Of a stretch of DNA of 64,000 nt, positions 27,921 to 36,166 are shown one piece after another (within the stretch, counting starts at the first letter, position 1; each line of letters starts with the position of its first letter). Source of the stretch: Arthrobacter sp. SLBN-122. GTDB lineage: Bacteria; Actinomycetota; Actinomycetes; Actinomycetales; Micrococcaceae. The position numbers and the translations under genes are program-made. A model generated the notes under the pieces. That model was not told the DNA's origin and made no database searches. It saw only the letters and a list, made by a program, of their open reading frames with translations. The DNA lies in NCBI RefSeq assembly GCF_006715165.1, contig NZ_VFMS01000001.1, positions 930,001 through 994,000 on the forward strand, read 5' to 3'.

Positions 27921-29334
27921 CGTCGTCGCCCTTCTCCCGTTGCATGGTTGCAAGTTCGTCCCAGAAGCAGGCCAGCGTCAGGGCCCCGTCCATCAGGACG
28001 TCAAGGCTGGCGCTCTCGTCGCTGTCATGCCAGTGGTCCTCCACCAGCCCGGTGCCAAAGAAGAGTACGGGCGCCGCGAGGCTGCGTCCCAGGAGCTCCG
28101 CGGGTCCGCCGCCGGCGTTGCCCATCCGCCCCGCCCGTTCGGCGTTGAAGCCACGCGCCATGGCCTTTTCCAAGGCGGCGACGGCTGGATGGTCCGGCGT
28201 CACGTAGGGTTCCTGTGCCGTTTCCAGGTCCGGGACCAGGCTGAACCCGTACGCGTCGCCGACGGTGGCTGCCACCCACTCCTGCAGCTGCTCCGCGATC
28301 TTTTCCAGGCGCTGGCCGGGAACGGTCCGGAAGCTGAGGTCCGCCGAGGCAACAGCGGGAACGGCGGCGCGGGACACGCCCAGCGGGTCGCCGGCAAGGA
28401 TGGAGGTGACCTCGACGGCGGGGCGCAGCCACAGCCGTTCCAGCACCGTGTATCCCTTCTCGCCGGTGATTGCGCCGGTTTCGGAGCGTTCCAGCCAGTC
28501 CTCCTCGCTGAAGGGCAGGTCCGCCAGCGCGTCCCGGAGATTGGCCGGGAGGGGGTCCACGTCGTCGTAAAAACCGGGAACCGCCACCCGGCCTTCCTGG
28601 TCATGCAGGAGCCCCAGCAGCCGGCCAAGCTCGAAGGCGGGGTTGGGCGCGTTGCCCGACACGGCGCCGCTGTGCACGTCCCGCCCGGGCCCATACACCT
28701 CCAGGTGCACGCTGAGCATTCCGCGCAGGCTCACACAGACGGCCGGGTGCCGGGCGTGCCAGAGGAGGGTGTCGGAGAAGAGGACCAGGTCCGCGGCGAA
28801 CCGTTCCGTGTTGTCCTCCAGCAGTTTGGCCAGGTGCGGTGAGCCGCCTTCTTCCTCGCCCTCGATGAGGAACTTCAGGTTGATCTTCGGCGTGCCCGTC
28901 TCCTGCAGGTGGGCCCGGAGTCCCTCAAGGTGCGCCAGGATCTGGCCCTTGGCATCGGAGCTTCCCCGGCCGTACAGCCGGCCTTCGCGGAGTACCGGTT
29001 CAAAGGGCGTGGTCATTGCCCAGTTCTCCGGCTTCACCTCGCGGACGTCATGGTGGCTGTAGACCAGGACCGTGGGCGCTCCGGCGGCATTGCACCACTC
29101 CGCGTACACGGCGTGGGACTCCCCCGTGGGCAGCACCTCCACCACGGGGAAGCCCACTTCGCGGAATTCGGCGGCGAGCCAGTTGGCCGAGCGGAGCAGG
29201 TCCTGGGAGTGTTCGGGAACTCCCAGGACGCCCGGGACGCGCACCCACTCCGCCAGCCGCCGCTCCAGCTCCGGCTGACGCGACCGGACGCAGGCACGCA
29301 GCCGCCCCACGTCGTCGTGCTCTTCCCCCGCCAT
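27901..29334 (-). CDS. M20/M25/M40-family metallopeptidase (dipeptidase)
   Basis: This 477-residue protein has the two-zinc M20 pattern: VLVYSHHDVREVKP (metal His), GRGSSDAKGQILAH (bridging Asp), LIEGEEEGGSPHL (catalytic Glu pair) and a late DSDESASLD region. The lid domain contains RGMLSVHLEVYGPGRDVHSG. Such enzymes cleave dipeptides or N-acyl amino acids. It sits upstream of, and overlaps, the carboxylate-amine ligase. A pair that joins and splits gamma- or peptide bonds is plausible but unproven. Confidence 0.9.
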   Translation of the reverse strand: MAGEEHDDVGRLRACVRSRQPELERRLAEWVRVPGVLGVPEHSQDLLRSANWLAAEFREVGFPVVEVLPTGESHAVYAEWCNAAGAPTVLVYSHHDVREVKPENWAMTTPFEPVLREGRLYGRGSSDAKGQILAHLEGLRAHLQETGTPKINLKFLIEGEEEGGSPHLAKLLEDNTERFAADLVLFSDTLLWHARHPAVCVSLRGMLSVHLEVYGPGRDVHSGAVSGNAPNPAFELGRLLGLLHDQEGRVAVPGFYDDVDPLPANLRDALADLPFSEEDWLERSETGAITGEKGYTVLERLWLRPAVEVTSILAGDPLGVSRAAVPAVASADLSFRTVPGQRLEKIAEQLQEWVAATVGDAYGFSLVPDLETAQEPYVTPDHPAVAALEKAMARGFNAERAGRMGNAGGGPAELLGRSLAAPVLFFGTGLVEDHWHDSDESASLDVLMDGALTLACFWDELATMQREKGDDDGHLRQ

Positions 29335-29360
29335 CTCCGCGCCCCCGTTCTACGGTCCGG

Positions 29361-29714
29361 TTAACGCGGCTGCGCAGGGTTGGTCGGTACGCCCTGGGAC
29401 GGTGGGTTGACGGGCGGGCCCGGCACGCTGGCAGGCTGCTGCGAACCCTGGCCGCCGGACACCTCGGGCGTGGGCGGAGTCTGGGTGCCGCTTGGCTCCG
29501 CCCCGTTCTGCAGGGCCTGAAGGCGGTGCTCCAGGACCTGCAGGACGGGCAGGCGGTTCCCGTGCGCCTTCTCGTAGCTGATGAGCTGGTGCACGTCCGC
29601 TTCCGTCAGGCCCGTGATCCGCGTGGGCAGCGTTCCTACCGGCAGATGGTCGTAATCCGGAAGGGGCAGGTCGCTGTGGCGGGGAGCGCTGTTGTCCTGG
29701 GATGGGTTGTTCAT
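29361..29714 (-). CDS. Small conserved protein with Pro/Gly-rich tail, function unknown
   Basis: This 117-residue protein has a conserved-looking core at about 15-70 (LPLPDYDHLPVGTLPTRITG and LTEADVHQLISYEKAHGN, then RLPVLQVLEHRLQALQNG) and a disordered Pro/Gln/Gly tail. No signal or membrane segment is visible. I have seen similar helical cores in actinobacterial stress-type proteins but cannot name a function. Its promoter carries a GTAAGCGTACTTAC palindrome over the -10, shared with two other genes in this window (45062 and 63269). Confidence 0.7.
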   Translation of the reverse strand: MNNPSQDNSAPRHSDLPLPDYDHLPVGTLPTRITGLTEADVHQLISYEKAHGNRLPVLQVLEHRLQALQNGAEPSGTQTPPTPEVSGGQGSQQPASVPGPPVNPPSQGVPTNPAQPR

Positions 29715-29750
29715 GGTTCCTCCCTTGCTGTTGTGGGTCCTTCTTGGAAC

Positions 29751-29768
29751 TTAGTAAGTACGCTTACT
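29751..29768 (-). promoter_or_regulatory. Palindrome over -10 (GTAAGCRTRCTTAC class), site A
   Basis: On the minus strand the sequence is AGTAAGCGTACTTACTAA. Perfect 6-bp arms AGTAAG/CTTACT flank a 4-bp centre, and the TACTAA -10-like hexamer (29751-29756) overlaps the second arm. The start codon is 36 nt downstream of the hexamer, as at 45062. No good -35 is visible. Confidence 0.65.
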
Positions 29769-29966
29769 TGTTTCACGGTACCCAAAGGTTTGGCGTTGGT
29801 ACAGAGCTGCGCCTGCCCGGCTGTACATCCCCCGACTGCTCAGGTAAATTCGAACTTGTGACGGGAATCATGCCCCGTCCTCCCCCGGCCCCCTGCACAG
29901 GCCGGCGTGGAGTAGCTGCTGTAGTGCAACGGCGGCGCAGGATGCAGAAGCGAAAGAGCCTTTGAC

Positions 29967-30224
29967 ATGGCATTATCGCAATTCCAGCAGTTCCTTGACG
30001 AAGCCACGCACCCGGACCCCTTCGACGAATTTCCCCTGGGTCCCGACTGCCTCTACGGCCTTTACGTGAGCTGGGCAGCCCTGCACGGCCGGGCGCCAAA
30101 ATCCGACCAGGCCTTCCGGGCAGGCATGCTGCGCTGCGGCGTGGACGTCCGGAACAGCCACCTGCGGATGACCGGCCCCGCCGCCGCCGACTACATCGTC
30201 TGCAGCTACCCGGCGGTGGCCTGA
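29967..30224 (+). CDS. Small conserved hypothetical protein, first gene of the ANTAR unit
   Basis: This 85-residue soluble protein reads ALSQFQQFLDEATHPDPFDE, then LGPDCLYGLYVSWAALHGRA and PKSDQAFRAGMLRCGVDVRN. It looks like a small winged-helix or primase-associated fold used as an adaptor, but I do not recognise it firmly. GAAAGAG precedes the ATG. The stop overlaps the next start by one base (TGATG). The 252-bp region upstream holds the minus-strand promoter at 29751 and no other gene. Confidence 0.65.
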   Translation: MALSQFQQFLDEATHPDPFDEFPLGPDCLYGLYVSWAALHGRAPKSDQAFRAGMLRCGVDVRNSHLRMTGPAAADYIVCSYPAVA

Positions 30225-30442
30225 TGTCCACCCAGTTCGACGTGCTGTATCTCAACGGGCACTATATGCACTGCGGAGAACCGATGGGCGCTGCCGGCGC
30301 GGAGATGCGCACCATCCACGGCAGCTACGTGAGCGAGCGGCTGCCCGAGGCCTTGGGCGTATACCTGGCCACCAGGGTGTTGCGCTGCGCCTGCGGGTTC
30401 CAGATGGAGATCCCGGACCAGGATGACGCGGTGCCGGGATGA
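30224..30442 (+). CDS. Small Cys-containing hypothetical protein
   Basis: This 72-residue protein has YMHCGEPMG near residue 17 and VLRCACGFQMEI near residue 55. The Cys/His pattern (HC...CxC) could bind zinc in a ribbon-like fold. No family is recognised. It is coupled upstream (one-base overlap) and downstream (4-bp ATGA overlap with the GAF-ANTAR gene), so it is probably functionally tied to that regulator. Confidence 0.65.
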   Translation: MSTQFDVLYLNGHYMHCGEPMGAAGAEMRTIHGSYVSERLPEALGVYLATRVLRCACGFQMEIPDQDDAVPG

Positions 30443-31155
30443 CACAGCTGCCGCTGGACGATCTGACCGCTGCCGTGGCCCGCATCCGCGGGCTCCTGCT
30501 GACGGAGGAGAAGGTGGACCGCGCGGTCTCACTCCTGGCCAAGGCCATTAAGGAGTCGCTGCCGGGCAGTCCCGGTGCCGGCGTGTCCTTGCTGGATGCC
30601 GAGGGCAAGCGCACGAGCAGCGCGGCCACCGACTCCCTGGTGGAGAAGCTGGACGCTGCCCAGTACGAGCTGGGTGAGGGCCCCTGCCTTACGTCCTGGG
30701 CGGCCGGAAAAGTGGTCATCATCGAGGACCTCCAAACCGATACCCGGTGGCCGCGGTGGCAAACCGCAGTGGCGTCACTCCCGGTCCGGTCGGTGGTGAG
30801 CGCGCCGCTGGTGGCCGGCAAGGAAGCGCTGGGCGCCTTCAAGATCTATTCAGCCCTGCCAGGCCAATACGACGAATCAACGGGGCGCGCCCTGGCCCTC
30901 TTTGCCGAAACTGCAGCCACCCTGCTGGCCCACATCCAGGGAACCGAAGCCCCGCTCCGGATGGCAGAAAGCCTTAAGGCGAGCTTGGCCAGCCGGGACA
31001 CCATCAATCGTGCCTGCGGCATGCTGATGGAGCGGCAGGGCATCAGCCATGAACGGGCCTTACAGCAATTAATCCAAAACGCGCGGGTGTCAGGTGCCAC
31101 CCTGGTTGAGGCCAGCGAGCAGCTGGCCACCAGGGTGCCGCCTGCAGGCTTGTAG
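30439..31155 (+). CDS. GAF-ANTAR transcription antitermination regulator
   Basis: This is a 238-residue protein. Residues 25-165 form a GAF domain (SLPGSPGAGVSLLDAEGKRT, ELGEGPCLTSWAAGKVVIIE, SVVSAPLVAGKEALGAFKIY). Residues about 178-235 form an ANTAR RNA-binding domain (TINRACGMLMERQGISHERA, then LVEASEQLA). ANTAR proteins bind tandem hairpins in leader RNA and prevent termination. The GAF domain probably senses a small molecule or redox state. It is the third gene of a four-gene coupled unit. Its RNA targets are not evident here. Confidence 0.9.
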   Translation: MTQLPLDDLTAAVARIRGLLLTEEKVDRAVSLLAKAIKESLPGSPGAGVSLLDAEGKRTSSAATDSLVEKLDAAQYELGEGPCLTSWAAGKVVIIEDLQTDTRWPRWQTAVASLPVRSVVSAPLVAGKEALGAFKIYSALPGQYDESTGRALALFAETAATLLAHIQGTEAPLRMAESLKASLASRDTINRACGMLMERQGISHERALQQLIQNARVSGATLVEASEQLATRVPPAGL

Positions 31156-31164
31156 GGGGCAGCG

Positions 31165-31455
31165 GTGGGGTTTGATCCGCATGAACCGGAGCAGCGCAGC
31201 CAGCTTAAGGATGCGTTGACTGCGGCTGACATCACAGTAGGTGAATTATGGCTGCGCTACTTCAGCATGACCGGTTCCGCAGGTGAGTACGAGGTTCAGG
31301 CCTACCTGCAGGGCCTCATCTCCCTGCCCGTCATCCAGCGTGACCTGCTGGCCCTGGCCTGCAACGAAATGATCGCCGAGAAGCCGCCGCTGCATGCCCC
31401 GTACGCGGACCAGATGAAGGGCACGGGACCCAGCGGCCCGTCGTCCGGCCGGTAA
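31165..31455 (+). CDS. Small conserved hypothetical protein after the ANTAR gene
   Basis: This 96-residue protein reads LKDALTAADITVGELWLRYF, then EVQAYLQGLISLPVIQRDLL and ALACNEMIAEKPPLHAPYAD. It is helical and soluble, with no named domain recognised. The GTG start follows TAGGGGGC, 9 bp after the ANTAR stop, so it is part of the unit. Confidence 0.65.
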   Translation: MGFDPHEPEQRSQLKDALTAADITVGELWLRYFSMTGSAGEYEVQAYLQGLISLPVIQRDLLALACNEMIAEKPPLHAPYADQMKGTGPSGPSSGR

Positions 31456-31560
31456 AGCCTGGGGCGGCCGGTGCACGCCCCGGGTGCACGGCAGGGCCGC
31501 GTCTAGCTGTGCTTGGGAAGGGTACGTCACGGTTATCCTCCCGAGAGCAAAGCAGGCACC

Positions 31561-32886
31561 ATGAGTCCGCTACCCCAGGCCGGCATCCGCGACACAGCGT
31601 TGTTTATGCTGGACGTTTTCCTTCCGACGGCGGCCAAAGGTCCCCTGATCCGGCGGCCCCGGGCGGAGGCCGTTGCGGACCGCCTGGACCTTGACCGGCG
31701 GGCGGTGGCCCGGATGCAGAAGCTGGACAGCAAGTATCCGGCTGGACCGCTGCTGCTCCGGCTCCCCTTCCGGAAGCAGGCGCTGATCCTGCGGCCGGAC
31801 CAGCTCCACCGGGTCCTGGCCGAAACACCGGAACCTTTCTCCTCTGCGAGCAGCGAAAAACGGGGCGCAATGGCGCACTTCGAGCCCCGCAACGTCCTGG
31901 TTTCCACCGGGGCCGACAGGAGTGCCCGCCGTGCCCTGCAGGAGCAGGCGCTGGATACTTCAAGCCCGGTCCACCGGATGGCGGACTCCTTCCTGCCGGT
32001 CATCGAGGAGGAAGCCGATGCGCTGCTCGCCGCGGCAGGTGCCGACACCGGCATCCTTGACTGGCCGTTGTTCACTGCCGCCTGGCACCGTGCCGTCCGG
32101 CGGGTGGTGTTCGGCGATGCGGCCAGGGACGACGTCGAGCTGACCGACATGCTGGCCCGGCTGCGGAAGGACGCCAACTGGTCCGGCCTGAAGCCACGCA
32201 GGGACAATGTCCGTGCAGAGTTCCGCCGGCGGGTGCGCGCAGGGATCGACGCCGCCGCCCCGGGCAGCCTTGCCTCAGTGCTGCGCGGCAAACCTGACGC
32301 GGACCCTTCAGCACCAAGCGACCAGGTCCCGCAATGGCTGTTCGCCTTCGACGCGGCCGGAATAGCAGCCTTCCGGGCCCTGGCGCTGCTGGCCGCCCAT
32401 CCTGACCAGGCGGCGAAGGCCAGGCAGGAGATGGCCGGCGATACGTCCGGTGGCCGGAACCTGCCGTTCCTGCGCGCCTGCGTGCTGGAGTCCGTACGCC
32501 TGTGGCCAACGACGCCCATGGTGCTGCGCCAGACCTCGCGCCCGGTCGAGTGGGACAACGGGACCATGCCGGCCCGTTGCGGGGTGCTGGTCTATGTCCC
32601 CTACTTCCACCGTGACGGCCGGCAGGCCGATTCCTTCGATCCAGGACTGTGGCTGCAGCAGGATGCGATGTCCGGGGACCCCGAAAGCTGGGGCGTGGTC
32701 CCCTTCAGCGACGGCCCCGCGCGGTGCCCCGGCCGCCAACTGGTGCTGCTGATGACCAGCGCCCTGCTCGCCCGCCTGCTCCGGGAAGACACCTTCGCCC
32801 TGGAATCCGCCCGGCTGTCCCCGGACCGGCCGCTGCCCGGCACGCTGAACCACTTTGCGCTGCGGTTCCGGGTGTCCCCGGCGTGA
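31561..32886 (+). CDS. Cytochrome P450 with atypical I-helix
   Basis: This 441-residue protein has the ExxR motif at Glu310-Arg313 (ESVRLWP) and a heme-binding loop PFSDGPARCPGR with Cys389. The I-helix reads FAFDAAGIAAFRAL (261-274). Where most P450s have A-G-x-D/E-T, this one has A-G-I-A-A, so both the acid and the alcohol of the oxygen-activation pair are missing. The same loss is seen in peroxide-using P450s such as CYP152, although there an Arg-Pro pair replaces it. No ferredoxin or reductase gene is adjacent. ATG 31561 is chosen because sequence before it is non-conserved; its ribosome site is weak. Confidence 0.88.
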   Translation: MSPLPQAGIRDTALFMLDVFLPTAAKGPLIRRPRAEAVADRLDLDRRAVARMQKLDSKYPAGPLLLRLPFRKQALILRPDQLHRVLAETPEPFSSASSEKRGAMAHFEPRNVLVSTGADRSARRALQEQALDTSSPVHRMADSFLPVIEEEADALLAAAGADTGILDWPLFTAAWHRAVRRVVFGDAARDDVELTDMLARLRKDANWSGLKPRRDNVRAEFRRRVRAGIDAAAPGSLASVLRGKPDADPSAPSDQVPQWLFAFDAAGIAAFRALALLAAHPDQAAKARQEMAGDTSGGRNLPFLRACVLESVRLWPTTPMVLRQTSRPVEWDNGTMPARCGVLVYVPYFHRDGRQADSFDPGLWLQQDAMSGDPESWGVVPFSDGPARCPGRQLVLLMTSALLARLLREDTFALESARLSPDRPLPGTLNHFALRFRVSPA

Positions 32887-32992
32887 GGTGGGCGGCCACT
32901 TGTTGCCGTTGTCAGCGGGTGCAGTCACGGGATGCGGTTAGGGGATGCAAACCTTCGTGGCACCGGGATCCGCGCAGTGCTTTACTGCCAGC

Positions 32993-33715
32993 ATGTCTGA
33001 AACCCTCAAGCTGAGCCACAACGAACCGCACGACAGCAGCGTGGCAGCCCGCCTGAACTGGCTGCGCGCCGGCGTCCTCGGCGCGAACGACGGCATCGTC
33101 TCCGTGGCGGCCACGGTGGTGGGCGTGGCCGGCGTGACCAATGACCTGGCACCCATCCTGGTGGCGGGCACCGCCGCCGTGGTGGGCGGAGCGGTGTCCA
33201 TGGCCCTGGGCGAATATGTTTCCGTCAGCAGCCAGAGTGACAGCCAGCGGGCCCTGATCGAGAAGGAACGCCAGGAACTCCGGGACGATCCCGACGGCGA
33301 ACTGGCAGAACTCGCGCACATTTACCAGGCCAAGGGACTCAGTGAAGCCACGGCCCGGACGGTGGCCGAGGAACTGACGGCAAAGGACGCCCTGAAGGCC
33401 CACCTCTCCGCCGAACTGAACATTGACGAAGAGGAAGTGGTCAGCCCCTGGCACGCAGCCTTCGCCTCCGCCATCGCGTTCACCGTCGGGGCCGTGCTGC
33501 CCATGCTGGCCATCATCTTCCCGCCTGAAGAGGCGCGCATCCCGGTCACGTTTGTTGCCGTCATCCTGGCGCTCGCACTGACCGGCACCATCAGCGCCAA
33601 AATCGGCGGGAGCTCCAAACGCAAGGCCACCATCCGGCTGGTGGTGGGCGGGGCGCTGGCCATGGCCTTCACGTTCGCGGTGGGAAGCCTGCTGGGCACC
33701 ACCGGCATCGCATAG
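32993..33715 (+). CDS. VIT1/CCC1-family membrane transporter (Fe/Mn type)
   Basis: This 240-residue protein starts with HNEPHDSSVAARLNWLRAGV, then GANDGIVSVAATVVGVAGV, the signature of VIT1/CCC1 iron/manganese transporters. GGAVSMALGEYVSVSSQSDS follows in helix 2. A cytoplasmic charged insert with Glu clusters (NIDEEEVVSPWHAA) fits the metal-binding domain. Three helices follow. The likely role is moving Fe(II) or Mn(II) out of the cytosol. I used ATG 32993, where family similarity starts; ATG 32945 is in frame but adds 16 unlike residues. No Shine-Dalgarno site precedes 32993. Confidence 0.88.
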   Translation: MSETLKLSHNEPHDSSVAARLNWLRAGVLGANDGIVSVAATVVGVAGVTNDLAPILVAGTAAVVGGAVSMALGEYVSVSSQSDSQRALIEKERQELRDDPDGELAELAHIYQAKGLSEATARTVAEELTAKDALKAHLSAELNIDEEEVVSPWHAAFASAIAFTVGAVLPMLAIIFPPEEARIPVTFVAVILALALTGTISAKIGGSSKRKATIRLVVGGALAMAFTFAVGSLLGTTGIA

Positions 33716-33751
33716 TCTTTTCCACACACCCGCTACCGATCAGGAGTTCCC

Positions 33752-34240
33752 GTGCTGGAGATCGCAGGCCTTCCGGCCCATATTCTGCTGATTCACGGCG
33801 TGGTGGTCCTGGCCCCACTGGCCGGGCTTGCGGCAGTGGTGTTCGCGTTGCTGCGGCGGAGCAGGCGGTATCTGGCCTGGCCGCTGGGGGTCCTGGCACT
33901 GCTGCTGGTTCCGTTGTCCATCGTCACGGCCGAGGCGGGGGAACAGCTGGAGAAGGCCAAGGGGCTGTCGCAACTGGTTGAGGAGCACGCTGACCAGGGA
34001 AGCTTCCTCCGCTACGTTACCGTGCTGTTCCTGGTGGCTGTGGCTGCCCAGATCGCCGCGGCCTTCCCGTCGGTCCTGACGCGCCGGCCCGCCTTCCGGA
34101 GCCTTCGCGGGCTCCTGGAATCCCGCTGGCTGCTCCCTGCCACGTCGGCGCTGGGCATCCTGGCGGGACTGTTCCTGGTGTACCAAAGCATCGTGACCGG
34201 ACACTCCGGGGCTGTGTCCGTCTGGGCCGGGACGCGCTAG
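33752..34240 (+). CDS. DUF2231-like membrane protein
   Basis: This 162-residue protein starts GLPAHILLIHGVVVLAPLAG, close to the DUF2231 pattern (GxPxHPxxxHxPxxxxP). It has four hydrophobic segments at about 10-32, 42-60, 87-105 and 128-147. DUF2231 proteins are inner-membrane proteins of unknown role, sometimes linked to heme or redox chemistry because of the conserved His residues. GTG 33752 follows an AGGAG site. It lies 36 bp downstream of the VIT1-type gene. Confidence 0.75.
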   Translation: MLEIAGLPAHILLIHGVVVLAPLAGLAAVVFALLRRSRRYLAWPLGVLALLLVPLSIVTAEAGEQLEKAKGLSQLVEEHADQGSFLRYVTVLFLVAVAAQIAAAFPSVLTRRPAFRSLRGLLESRWLLPATSALGILAGLFLVYQSIVTGHSGAVSVWAGTR

Positions 34241-34256
34241 CCGCGCGACCCGGGGC

Positions 34257-35096
34257 TCAGCGGCGCGGCCTCGAGCGTGAAGCAGGCTCCGGAAGAGGTA
34301 CGACGGCGTATCGGCGGTTCGCGAGTACCGGCACGCGCCTACGCACCTGCTCCAGCCGGTCCCGGCTGAGGCGGGCCAGGATCAGGCCGGGCTCCTCACC
34401 CGCGTTGGCCACCACCACCCCGGCCGGATCCACTGCCATGGAGAAGCCGGTGGCAAGGGGGCCGCACTGGTTGGCCGCCAGGACGTAGGCCGTGTTCTCG
34501 ATGGCCCGCGCCTTGGCCAGCGTGGACCAGTGGTCCTCCTTGCCCGGTCCGCGGATCCACATGGAGGGCACCAGCAGGACGTCCGCTCCCGCGTCGACGG
34601 CTGCCCGCGCACTCTCCGGAAACCGCAGGTCATAGCAGGTGAACGCGCCAAACCGGAAGCCGCCAAGGCTGAACACCAACGGTTCCTCCGCGCTGCCCGC
34701 CGAGATGCCATCGCTTTCCCGGTACCCGAACGCATCATAGAGGTGGGTCTTCCGGTAGCAGCCCCGGATGTTCCCCTGGCTGTCCAAAGCCACCAGGGTG
34801 TTGTACGGAAGACCGCTTTCCACCCGTTCATAGGTCCCCACCACCACCGCTATCGACTGCTCCTTCGCGAACGCAGCGATGCTCCGGATGAAGGGACCGT
34901 CCAGGTCCTCCGCGACTGCCGCGATGGTGGTGGCCGCCTCGCTGGTGCCGTACAGGCTGGACTCGGGGAGGACCACCAGGTCCGCCCCCGCAGCCGCGGC
35001 CTCCGCAATCAGCCGCCCGGCCGCCGTCGTATTTTTTGCCTTATCCGTGCCGGCACTGAACTGCCCTGCCGCGATGGTCATGCTCTCTGAATCCAT
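34257..35096 (-). CDS. Carbon-nitrogen hydrolase (nitrilase superfamily)
   Basis: This 279-residue protein carries the nitrilase Glu-Lys-Cys triad: Glu45 in VVLPESSLY, Lys116 in CYRKTHLYD and Cys154 in FTCYDLRFPE. SMWIRGPGKEDHWSTLAKAR follows. The family hydrolyses amides such as omega-amides or N-carbamoyl compounds; the substrate is unknown. ATG 35096 has GGAAGGA upstream; the open frame continues further but without homology. It faces the cytochrome oxidase operon across a 168-bp divergent spacer. Confidence 0.9.
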   Translation of the reverse strand: MDSESMTIAAGQFSAGTDKAKNTTAAGRLIAEAAAAGADLVVLPESSLYGTSEAATTIAAVAEDLDGPFIRSIAAFAKEQSIAVVVGTYERVESGLPYNTLVALDSQGNIRGCYRKTHLYDAFGYRESDGISAGSAEEPLVFSLGGFRFGAFTCYDLRFPESARAAVDAGADVLLVPSMWIRGPGKEDHWSTLAKARAIENTAYVLAANQCGPLATGFSMAVDPAGVVVANAGEEPGLILARLSRDRLEQVRRRVPVLANRRYAVVPLPEPASRSRPRR

Positions 35097-35264
35097 GGCT
35101 GTCCTTCCACCCGGAGGGGTGCCCGGCGGCAATTTGCCGGCCGCTGCACAACCCCTTCCCATCAGCATCCTCCGCGCGTAGGGTAAGGCACACAACCCGC
35201 TGGTCCCCGGGCCAGTGGCGGGCTCATGCAGTTGGGCTTCTGGAGCGTGCCGGAGGGACCATAC

Positions 35265-36152
35265 GTGGGTAATAAGCCATCCAAAAAGCACAGCATGCGG
35301 CGCCTGGCAGGGCTGGGTGCAGGCCTCATGGTGCTGCCGGCACTGACTTCCTGCTCGGATCTGGTTTCCCGCGGCTTCCTGCCCGGAGCCCGCGACACCA
35401 CCAACAACACCGCGCTGATCACCGACCTCTGGGTCAACTCCTGGATCGCCGCGCTGGTGGTGGGCATCATCACCTGGGGGTTGATGATCTGGGTCATCGT
35501 GGCGTACCGGCGCCGGAAGAACACCGTAGGGTTCCCCGCGCAACTGAGCTACAACCTTCCGCTCGAAGTGTTCTACCTGGCGATTCCGCTGATCGTCATC
35601 GGCGTCCTGTTCGTCTTTACGGACCGGGAACAGCGGGCCATCGATGCACGCTATCCCAACCCGGACGTCGTGATCGACGTCTTCGGCAAGCAGTGGTCCT
35701 GGGATTTCAACTACGTCAAGGAGCAGGTGCACGAGGACGCCGGACAGCAGGCGCACCTGACCGGCGACTATGGCGCCCCGGACCGGCTGCCCACCCTCTA
35801 CCTTCCGGTGGGAAAGAAAGTGGAGCTGCACCTGCAGTCACGCGACGTGCAGCATTCCTTCTGGGTGGTGGATTTCCTCCAGAAACGCGACCTGTACCCG
35901 GGCCACGAACAGTACAACCCCTACATCAACATCACCCCCAACCGCATCGGCGAATACATGGGCAAGTGTGCCGAACTCTGCGGCGAATACCACTCCGAAA
36001 TGCTCTTCAAGGTCCGGGTGGTAAGCCAGCAGGATTATGACAGCCACATCGCCGACCTGAAGGCCAAGGGCAACACCGGCAGCCTGGGCGAAGAGTATGT
36101 CAGGCAGCCGCTCTCAGCCCCGTCACCGCAGGCCGCGGAAGCAGCAGAGTAA
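35265..36152 (+). CDS. ctaC: Cytochrome c oxidase subunit II
   Basis: This 295-residue lipoprotein-like precursor ([10 protein letters not shown] lipobox) has two membrane helices, about 50-75 and 90-112, and an extracellular cupredoxin domain. The CuA ligands are in [17 protein letters not shown] (Cys235, Cys239, His243, Met246), with the upstream His in [22 protein letters not shown] is the Trp-rich electron-entry region. GTG 35265 has a GGAGG site 8 bp upstream, which I prefer over ATG 35226. Transcribed 14 bp before ctaD. Confidence 0.92.
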   Translation: MGNKPSKKHSMRRLAGLGAGLMVLPALTSCSDLVSRGFLPGARDTTNNTALITDLWVNSWIAALVVGIITWGLMIWVIVAYRRRKNTVGFPAQLSYNLPLEVFYLAIPLIVIGVLFVFTDREQRAIDARYPNPDVVIDVFGKQWSWDFNYVKEQVHEDAGQQAHLTGDYGAPDRLPTLYLPVGKKVELHLQSRDVQHSFWVVDFLQKRDLYPGHEQYNPYINITPNRIGEYMGKCAELCGEYHSEMLFKVRVVSQQDYDSHIADLKAKGNTGSLGEEYVRQPLSAPSPQAAEAAE

Positions 36153-36166
36153 AGGAGGGCACCGAC

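Noticed and set aside
35097..35831. Upstream extension of the nitrilase frame
   Set aside because: It overlaps the ctaC gene antisense and has no nitrilase similarity; ATG 35096 has a ribosome site.
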